Under the pieces are notes generated by a model. That model did no database searches. It saw only the letters and a list, made by a program, of their open reading frames with translations, and was not told the DNA's origin. This document shows positions 56,477 to 64,000 of a stretch of 64,000 bases of DNA, piece after piece (position 1 is the first letter of the stretch; the number at the start of each line of letters is the position of its first letter). The DNA is from Phytophthora hibernalis (Eukaryota; Oomycota; Peronosporomycetes; Peronosporales; Peronosporaceae), in assembly GCA_012656075.1 (NCBI GenBank), contig JAAKBF010000343.1, positions 1 to 64,000 on the forward strand, read 5' to 3'. The position numbers and the translations under genes were made by a program.

Positions 56477-58263
56477 TCATAGCAGTCCGATCTTGCGCAA
56501 GAAAAGTTGAGCGCGACGCAGTGTCAGCTCTTTTTCCTTCTCTGTGTTCACCACACTGCACTCTACCATCGTATCACGCTCGGAAAAGTCCCAAACTTTC
56601 TCCATAGACTCGTACACTTCCCACGTTGCGTCCGAGATATCGTTCTTTCGCGCTAGCATGCGTCCTTTGATGATCTCACGATCACATTCGCACATGATAA
56701 AGGCAAACAGCGCACCTTCAGTACGAGCGGCGGAAATAAATCTCTGACGCTGGGTGGGGTCACGGAAAGTGGCGTCGACAACTACGCGTTCTCCTTTGCG
56801 CAAATGCTTCACGCATAGCTTCAAAATCTCGTCGTATGTGCGCCGGGTCATTTCCGGAGAGTAGAGCCCTTCTTCAAAACTGCCTTCACCTTTCGCTGCG
56901 GAGTCACCACTTTCGTCACTATCCTTCTCAGTAGCATTCTGCTCTGCAATTTCCTCACGAATAGCATCCGATCGCAGCCAAATCAACGTATTGTCGGCTT
57001 CTGCCAGCATCTTCGCCAAATTCGATTTACCGCTTGCTGGTAGACCTCCGACAAGAATCAAACATGGTCGCTGCGGTGCCGGACTCAGAAGTTCCAGCGC
57101 CACCAGCCAGTAACAATGAGCACGCTGAATTTCCTCCACACGGGCGGCCGCCGACAGCGTGGGGTCCATCACTCGAAATCCGCACACCTTGGCGCGGACA
57201 ACTGCACGGTACGCAGTGTAGAAATCGAATAAATCGGCATTCTCCGGCGAGTTTTGCACTGCCTTGAGGAGATACTGCTGCTGCAGAAAGCGAGCGAGGT
57301 CGGGTCGGCCCTTGCTCCAAATGTCCATCGACAGGAACGCTACATCAGACAGCGGGTCTCCAAAGCGGAACTGCTCGTTGAACTCGATGCAATCCAAAAT
57401 CACAAACTTGGCCTCCTTGCTGCCAGCTCGTGGCAGCTTGTAGTATGTTCAAGCCGCAGATCTCCGTGGGTATCACAAATGTAGCCGTTTTCAACGCGAG
57501 ACGCAAAAACATGCTGAAGCTTCTTCAGCCAAGTGTACGACAGCTCCTTCACTCGACGGTACACGGGTTCACTAACCGTCATGCCCATATGTGCCGCCGT
57601 TTGCTGGAAGTTCTCATCGATATTGTGTCGGATCACTGGTTCCTTCCCGAAATCATCAATCTTCGGTCCGCGGCGCGCATCGGCATGGAATTGCACGAGT
57701 TTGTCCGCCACTTGGTCCAGAATGCTCTCCGTCAGCTCTCCATGGTCCATGAGATACAGCAGCGTGCAGTCATCCGGCAGACGTACCATGTGCACCGCCC
57801 ACTCGATAATCTCTCCAAACTCGTTCAACCACCAGTCCAAGTTGCTGCTCTTGTCAGGCGTCCAGAAGTCGTCACAACGTACACAAAGCTCCCTCGTCTC
57901 TCTTTTCATGGACACAGGCACCACACCCACGTACACGTCCGGTGCAAGCCTCTGGTTGAGCTGCACCTCTGCAAAACAGGCCTGGAACCTCTTGAACAGC
58001 GTCGAGAAGTCTGCAAAGCCGAAATCCACCTGCTTCTTCACTTTATACACACGTTCAGGTAGTAGAAACACCATGGACATGTGTGTGTGCACCACACTCA
58101 TATTCTCGTCCTCCCGTCCGTCCGGAAACGCAGCTCGCTCCGCCTCTATACTGGGAAATACATACGTCTTCTGGTCCTTTAACGCTCGCTCCAGTTCCTG
58201 CTGCGAGACCTCCAACAGCGGCGCCTGCTTGTGCTTGGGACGTCGAGGCTCCATTATGACCAA
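56477..58263 (-). CDS. APH-like / P-loop kinase fusion protein (one frameshift)
   Basis: About 595 residues. The N-terminal half (58263-57430) is aminoglycoside-phosphotransferase-like: MVFLLPERVYKVKKQVDFGF, then QLNQRLAPDVYVGVVPV and CDTHGDLRLEH, the last holding the HGD catalytic-loop motif. The C-terminal half (57403-56477) is a small P-loop kinase, with GGLPASGKSNLAKMLAEAD (Walker A) and VVVDATFRDPTQRQRFISAA. The same domain pair is known as a fused bacterial protein of unknown substrate (COG2187 plus COG0645 type). The two ORFs overlap by four bases; one extra base near 57448 joins 'DLRLE' to 'YYKLPRAGSKEAKFVILDC'. It is divergent from FAM21, 124 bases away. Resistance function should not be assumed. 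Confidence 0.75.
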
Positions 58264-58387
58264 TGACCAAAACTGACAACTGACTTCAACTTGAGCAATC
58301 CCCGTTTAGTGACATCTATGTCCACCACATCAACTTGACGAACGGTTACACAACCCCCTCTTCAATTAGAAATCGGAGTAATCAGAG

Positions 58388-61076
58388 ATGGCCGAGATGC
58401 TGGCTCTGGAGGCGGCTCGTGCGCCCTCTAGCGCGCTGGCCGTGGTGCCTCCGCCCCCGCAAGAAGACGCATCTACTGCAGATGAAGAAGAGCTGCCCGT
58501 TGAGGCTAAAGCGGCCGAAGCCAAGACGCTGGCGGACCTGGCGCAGGACGTTTCTAACTGGACGCTGCACTCGGACCATGATTTACACGCGTTTCTAAAG
58601 CGCTACTCGGCCGATTTATTCGCTCGCACCAAGGCGCTGGAGGACAGCGTACGGGACATTGCGGCGGACGCGGACTCGGCCCACGTGCGGCTCAAGAACA
58701 CGTTCAACCAGTTTCTAATGCTCTCCAACAACCAGTTCATTGAGAACCGCGTGTACGACGAGGAACAGGAGGATTTCTTCGGTGTGGAAGGTGCTCAGAG
58801 CAATGGGGACAAGCCTGAGCCGGACAAGGAGGTGGTGGAGAGTGTCCCTGAAGCAGCTGAAGCTAAGGACGGAGGAGCCAAGGCTGCAGCCGAGTCCATC
58901 GTGAACAAGTACAGATCGGCACTGGACATGGGGATGGAGGCCATGAAGCTTTTCGTCATGATGGACGAGGAGGATGATACGAGCGACACGTCGTCGCAGT
59001 TCGACACGGTGCTGGACATCTACAACGAGCGCCCGCTGCCTTTATCATCGGCACGCGGGAGTTCCTTGAGGACGAGACGCTCGGTCTGGGCGCCGCGCCC
59101 GAAGAGTTCTCGGACAGTGACAGCGACTCGAGCTACGCCTCGTCGTACAGCAGCTCGGACTCGGCGTCGGACTCGTCGTCGGAGCAGGAGAAAAGGCGCT
59201 CATCACGCTCTCGCTATAGGTCGAGCTCGGGGGAATCGAGCGGGTCTTCGGTTGCGGCGCCACCGCCGAGAAGACGCGCGGATTCAGATGAGAGTGATAC
59301 CAGTGGACTGTTCGGTCGCCCGCCGATGGTCGAGCAGTCTCGACGACGTGCAGACTCGGATGGGAGCGATACCAGTGGACTGTTTGGCCGTCCGTCCGGG
59401 CCGGATGCAGCCCCACCGCCCTCGAGAGCGTCTGCTTCGCGTAGCTCACGACGCCGTCCTGTATTTGACGAGGAGGAAGAGAGCGACGATAGTGACTGGA
59501 ACAGTGATAGCGACGACGAGATCAAGAAGACTCCGTCGCGCAAGCAAAGCTCAGCGAGTCGCCGCGGGCATGAAGCACCGCCGCCTTTTGCTGCTCCGAC
59601 ACCTGCACGGAAGAACCAGTTCTTCGACAGTTCCGACGAAGAGAGCGATGCCGGCTTGTTTGGCTCGGCCCCACACCCAAACCACGTGCCACTGACGAAG
59701 AACCAAAGGAGCGTGCGAGTACTCCGAAGCGCAGTAGCAGTAGTAAACGGCTCACTCCACAACGATCGGACTCGTTTGGCTCTTCGTCTTCTGATGAAGA
59801 AGGAGGATTGTTTGGTAGTGCCAAGGAAACTACAACCCCGATGGCTCAAGCACAGCCGCAGGGCTTCCGCTTACCCCTATGGGCGATACCATTAGAGAAT
59901 CGAACGCGCTCGAATCGAAGAAGAGCTTCGTTTCCAACGACAGCGACGCTGAGTCCACGATAAGTGGTCTGTTTGGGCGCCCATCCGGCTCTGCAAAGGA
60001 CACGAAGAAGATGCCTGCCGGTGTGTCCGTACTGCCGCCCCCGCAGCAGTCCCGGCGTCGCGATCTGTCAGACGACAGCAGCGATGACGATGATGGTGGT
60101 GGCCTTTTCGGAGCTGCACCAGCCAAAGCAGCTACACCGGCTGCAAAACCTGCGGTAATGCCGCCTATCGCCATCCCTTCACCCCGACGCCCAATGTATT
60201 CTGATAGTAGTGATGAAGATGATGATGATGGGGGTCTGTTTGGTGCAAAGCCTAGGTCTACAGCTTCAGCCGCAGTAGCACCCCCAACATCAGCTCCTCG
60301 CCCACAACCAGTGCAACGTGCACCGCAAAGTGGCCTGTTTGGTGAAGGTGACAGTGATGACAGTGATGATGGGGGCTTTTGGTGCAAGCAAACCGAGTAG
60401 TGCCGCCGTCTCACCGCCGGTAATGGCAACACCACCTCCAGTTGTTGCTTCAAGGCCATCGCCTGTGGTCACGCGTGATGTCAGCGACAGTGATAGCGAC
60501 GACGACGACGGAGGTCTTTTTGGAATCTCGCAACCTCCCAAGGCTGTCGCTGCTGCCCCAGTTGCAGCCCCTTCAACTCAAGCCGGACCTCGCGTGCTCA
60601 GTGACTCGAGTGACTCGAGTGACTCGGACGGTGGAGGTCTGTTTGGAGCGCCGCCTGTGCGATCGGCGCCAACCCCGACGCCGGCTCCTATCGCAGCACC
60701 TACACCTGCGGTGGCTACTTCGGTGCCGCCTGTCAGACATTTGATTAATCGGCAAATATCATCGGACGATGATAGCGATGACTGGAGCGATGATGACGGC
60801 GGCCTCTTTGGAGCAGCAACGTCGAAGCCTGCCCCGGCAAAGGCTATCACGACCCCAGTGCCAGTTGTAGCAAGTACGCCTGCTCCAGCATTATCTCAAG
60901 CTGCAGCTCCGCCAGGTTCACTGTTCGGACCACCAACAGGAACTGCTGCACCCGTCGTTCAACCACCCATCCACACTGCTGCTGCTCGAATGCGTGCAGC
61001 GGAGTCAGATTCTGACTCGGATTCGGATTCCGATTGGGATGACGACGGTGGACTCTTCGGCCCAGCCAAGAAGTAA
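58388..61076 (+). CDS. WASHC2: WASH complex subunit 2 (FAM21) homologue, several homopolymer frame breaks
   Basis: FAM21 links the actin-nucleating WASH complex to retromer on endosomes through a long tail. The globular N-terminus is clear: NWTLHSDHDLHAFLKRYSAD, then LFARTKALEDSVRDI and NTFNQFLMLSNNQFIENRVY, the family hallmark. The frame breaks at the T run 59041-59043 and continues as FIIGTREFLEDETLGLG, also a family block. The tail has about ten acidic DDD-GGLFG motifs, in keeping with the L-F-acidic repeats that bind VPS35 in animals. Other breaks lie at C runs 59669-59672 and 59874-59877 and at the T run 60377-60380. All are homopolymers, and each reopens the same acidic LFG-type protein. 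About 890-900 residues. The last 490 bases are copied at 62570-63020. Confidence 0.85.
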
Positions 61077-63020
61077 AGAAATACGGGTTTAGAAAAGTCG
61101 GTCAAAACTCAAGGCGACAGCGAGGGTGAATAACACCTACTGAGTGAGCTGGGAGTTCGTGCTCGTCTTTTGCGTGGAGCTAGTGAACTTTTGTGCAGCT
61201 TGGGTGAATAGGAGCATGGTTGTGTCCAGATCAACCGGTAGTGTGGAAGTTCCAATCACTGAGTGGGAAAGGATCGAGAAAAGCAGTTGAAGCATGTCTT
61301 GTTGTTCGATACGATCTGCTATGAATGCAGCGTCGCAACTGTTTTCAATCTTGACGTTAGCGGCTGGTGAACGATCAAGTCTTGACGCAATTTGAGCATT
61401 TCAGCGTTTCTTTAATGGAAATGGATGTCTTGAAAACTCGTGGCCAGTGGATTTGGTGTGGAGAGCGATCAATTGATCACTACATGTAGACCTCTCCAAG
61501 GCCTGCCCTATTCCACCAAACCTTAGATGCATCGTCCCCCAAGTGTGAATCCTGCTGCTACACCCGCACTCACACACCAGTTTCCCTTGATAAACGGTTT
61601 GCAAGTGATCGTACGAACATACTACATTGTAGTACTTCGTAGTTCTTGATCTTGTTCTATCGGCTACTAGGAGGTGACATCTATCAGAAGGTTGGGCCCA
61701 AGGAACCCATCTCAACTCGAATGTGAGTCAACATTGGTGTATTTGTAGATGTTTGAGTGTGCTACCCACACTATCCTCTGCATTGCAATCTGCAGATATT
61801 CTTTGGAGGATATGCTCGCTGCATTTCGCCAAAGGACAGATTCAACATGGTCATTGTGACCAAACGGCTGGACAATGACGCGGTACTTAAGTAAGTCATA
61901 ACTTTGATGGTGTAGACTGCTCATTGACTGCTCATTTCTGCGTTCTAAAGCGTATGTCGCTGAAGCTGCTGGACAATCCCACCGAATTTACGATGATTCT
62001 CCAAGTTTGTGAGCATATGTAATCAAGCGTCCTCGTCGCTGTAAGTGACGCGGCATTTTTGCTTTTGTAAAACAAAACAGAAAAAGGGAAGGACATCACC
62101 AAATGCAGCAGAATTACGCGACCGACACTATCCGACGGTTGCTGGTGGCAGAGCTCGTGCTTATTGAGAGCTTGAACAAGGCCCAATCTGTCCATGGCCA
62201 TTCCCGGTTTCTCCATCCCCGTCCGACATCGTCTTCGGCAGCAATGAAGATATCTGACCTGCTCTGTTCGTCTCCTGAAAGTAAAGAAGAAGTACCGGCA
62301 GCTACGGCACCACCTGGCCAAGAAGCTGGGCAACGTCAAGCCCAAATGGTCGAACAAGCTTCGAGTGAAATGAAGTTTGCCGTGGTTCCGGATAACCAGC
62401 GCAAACGGGCCCATCGATTGAGTTCCGCTCAGAAACAACAACGTCGCCAGAATGAAGCCGACGAATCCCGACTATACAACTTGACCCTGGACGTCAACGA
62501 GCTTCGACAGCAAATCCACCAATCGACGGAGCGCCGTGACCTGCACAGTACTCGTTTGCTGCCTCGAACTCAAGCCCAACCTCACGTGCTCAGTGACTCG
62601 GATAGTGGAGTTCTGTTTGCACCGCCTGTGCGATCGGCACCAACCCCGACGCCGGTTCCTATCGCAGCACCTACACCTGCGGTGGCTACTTCGGTGCCGC
62701 CTGCCAGACCTTTGATTAATCAGCAAATATCATCGGACGATGATAGCGATGACTGGAGCGATGATGACGGCGGCCACTTTGGTGTAGCAACGGCAAAGGC
62801 TATCACGGCCCCCATACCAGTTGTAGCAAGTACACCTGCTCCAGCATTATCTCAGGTTGCAGCTCCGTCAGGTTCGCTGTTCGAACCACCAACAGGAACT
62901 GCTGCACCCGTCGTTCAACCGCCCATCCCCAGTGCTGCTGCTCGAATGCGTGCATCGGGGTCAGATTCGGATTCCGATTGGGATGACGACGGTGGACTCT
63001 TCGGCCCAGCCAAGAAGTAA
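60587..63020 (+). repeat. Tandem duplication of FAM21 tail plus bZIP-like 5' region
   Basis: 60587-61076 (FAM21 tail) reappears at 62570-63020. The following spacer shares blocks (gttcgtgctcgtcttttgcg near 61153 and 63109). The bZIP-like 5' region at about 61850-62475 reappears at about 63415-64000 (for example gacaatgac.., atgcagcagaattacgcgac at 62103 and 63644). So a unit 'FAM21 tail - spacer - bZIP-like start' is present twice head-to-tail. Divergence of several percent and indels show it is not very recent. Confidence 0.88.
62244..63020 (+). CDS. Chimeric ORF: bZIP-like N-terminus fused to FAM21 tail
   Basis: From the ATG at 62244 (MKISDLLCSSPESKEE) the ORF encodes a Gln-rich N-terminus and a basic/zipper-like block, RLSSAQKQQRRQNEADESRL to LDVNELRQQIHQ. 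At about 62568-62580, over the shared string aactcaagcc, it passes without a stop into the FAM21 tail (VLSDSDSGVLF). It then ends like FAM21 with DDDGGLFGPAKK. About 258 residues (305 if read from the upstream ATG at 62103, which the other copy does not keep open). The junction is explained by the tandem duplication. Both halves keep their own original reading frames. Whether it is expressed is unknown. It lacks the zipper's C-terminal half and the FAM21 head. Confidence 0.7.
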   Translation: MKISDLLCSSPESKEEVPAATAPPGQEAGQRQAQMVEQASSEMKFAVVPDNQRKRAHRLSSAQKQQRRQNEADESRLYNLTLDVNELRQQIHQSTERRDLHSTRLLPRTQAQPHVLSDSDSGVLFAPPVRSAPTPTPVPIAAPTPAVATSVPPARPLINQQISSDDDSDDWSDDDGGHFGVATAKAITAPIPVVASTPAPALSQVAAPSGSLFEPPTGTAAPVVQPPIPSAAARMRASGSDSDSDWDDDGGLFGPAKK

Positions 63021-63764
63021 ACAAATACGTGAATACGGACTTAAGACCGCCCGTTAAAACCAAGGCGGCTGCAGATGAAGAACACGTGCATCGTGGTGAG
63101 CTGAGTTCGTGCTCGTCTTTTGCGTGGAGCTAGTGGACTTTTGGGCAGATTGGGTAAATAAGAGCATTGGTTGTGTCAAGATCAACTGGTAGGATAAAAG
63201 TTCCAATGGCACTACCATCGCAAAAGCTGCTTATCGCAGTCGAAGCAAGCCTTGTTTGTCGATAGGATCTGCTTCATATATTAACCCTTTTCTTACCGCT
63301 ATTTTTGACAGTGCTACCCATGCATTATCCTCTGCATCGCTTTCGAAGACTAACTGCAAGCGTCGCCGATGACACATATGCGCGATTTCAGCAGCAGAAA
63401 CAACATGGCATTGTGACGAAGCGGCTGGACAATGACTCCCGGTAGTCATAACTTTATCGGAAGATGATGGTGTAGACGATGTTGCTGCTCATTTCTGCGT
63501 ATGTCGTTGAAGCTGATGGACGATCCCAACGTTAATTCACGATGATTCTCCAAGTTTGTGTACACATGTAATCAAGCGTCCTCGTCGCAGTGGCATTTTT
63601 GCTTCTTGTAAAACAAACCAGAAAAAGGGAAGGACATCACCAAAATGCAGCAGAATTACGCGACCGACGCTATCTGACGGTGCTGGTGTCAGAGCTCGTG
63701 GACCCAGTCTGTTCAGGGACATTCCTGGTTTCTCCATCCTCGTCCGACATCGTTTTCGGCAGCA

Positions 63765-64000
63765 ATGAAGATTTCTGACCTGCTCTGTTCGTCTCCTGAA
63801 ACTCAGGAAGAAGTACCGACCGCTACACCAGCACCACCAGGCCAAGAAGCAGCGCAACGTCAAGCACAAATGGTCGCACAAACTTCGAGTGAAATGACGT
63901 TTGCCCTGGTTCCCGACAGACAGCGCAAACGGCCCCATCGATTGAGTTCCGCTCAGAAACAGCAACGTCGCCAGAATGAAGCCTACGAATCCCGACTGTA
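63765..64000 (+). CDS. bZIP-like protein, 5' part (runs off the window)
   Basis: The second copy of the bZIP-like start: MKISDLLCSSPETQEEVPTA at 63765, open to the window edge with RPHRLSSAQKQQRRQNEAYE. The upstream ATG at 63644 is followed by a stop within 11 codons, so 63765 is the likely start and 63644-63764 is 5' UTR. The basic, Gln/Arg-rich segment followed (in the other copy) by a heptad-like region resembles oomycete bZIP-type proteins, but the family call rests on this short part. It is presumably the intact gene from which the chimera took its 5' end. Confidence 0.55.
   Translation, partial: MKISDLLCSSPETQEEVPTATPAPPGQEAAQRQAQMVAQTSSEMTFALVPDRQRKRPHRLSSAQKQQRRQNEAYESRL

Noticed and set aside
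56477..58263. Antibiotic-resistance gene
   Set aside because: APH-like folds are widespread kinases; nothing in the sequence shows aminoglycoside specificity.
58995..59849. Long Ser/Arg-rich minus ORFs opposite FAM21
   Set aside because: Shadows of the Asp/Ser-rich FAM21 tail codons.
1..64000. CRISPR array or prokaryotic defence system
   Set aside because: No regular repeat-spacer structure; the tandem repeats found have no spacers, and gene structure is eukaryotic.
1..64000. tRNA or rRNA genes
   Set aside because: I looked for T-loop-like GGTTCGAATCC strings and rRNA signatures and found none that fold convincingly; a covariance search would be needed to be sure.

Overview
This looks like nuclear DNA of an oomycete, most likely a Phytophthora-like peronosporalean. 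The evidence is eukaryotic genes with very short introns (about 66-100 nt, GT..AG), a START+FYVE-type protein, a spliceosomal SNRNP27 homologue, a FAM21/WASHC2 homologue, an oomycete-style bZIP factor, and a transposon mix (Crypton, PIF/Harbinger, Tc1/mariner, hAT, Copia, MULE) typical of these genomes. All of this was read by eye; no database was searched. Layout: 0-3.7 kb is gene-poor, with degenerate short tandem repeats. 3.7-8.0 kb holds two complete DNA transposons almost touching: a Harbinger (3719-6378, TCA target duplication) and a mariner-type element (6394-8024, TA duplication). 8.6-15.6 kb is a gene island: START/FYVE gene (-), a WW-IQ-LRR-TPR-like-coiled-coil gene (+, three exons) and SNRNP27 (-, two exons). 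15.9-26.5 kb is a graveyard of Crypton tyrosine-recombinase relics mixed with chromodomain fragments, a MULE FLYWCH fragment and a 27-bp minisatellite. 27-35 kb carries decayed host genes on the + strand (a NAA35 fragment, a cation/proton antiporter and a HExxH metallopeptidase split by a hAT with a perfect 8-bp duplication). 35-45 kb is retroelement-rich: Copia pol relics between two copies of a roughly 360-bp repeat, one of which hosts a 725-bp TIR element. 45.7-64 kb is a second gene island: CENP-B-type HTH gene, methyltransferase-like/MYND gene, a second mariner, bZIP, a Tudor-knot-like protein, a GST, an APH-like/P-loop kinase fusion, FAM21, and a tandem duplication that fuses a bZIP-like 5' end to the FAM21 tail. 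The gene-island genes are independent housekeeping or regulatory genes, not an operon-like system. Several are divergent pairs with short shared promoter regions (MYND/bZIP, kinase/FAM21, Tudor/GST). A recurring feature is that single-copy genes are broken by one missing base inside a short homopolymer run. At least ten such sites reopen a family-consistent frame when one base is added. This points to homopolymer undercalling in the assembly rather than true loss of those genes. The most unusual locus is the FAM21-tail/bZIP-like tandem duplication at 60.6-64 kb, which creates a chimeric open reading frame.
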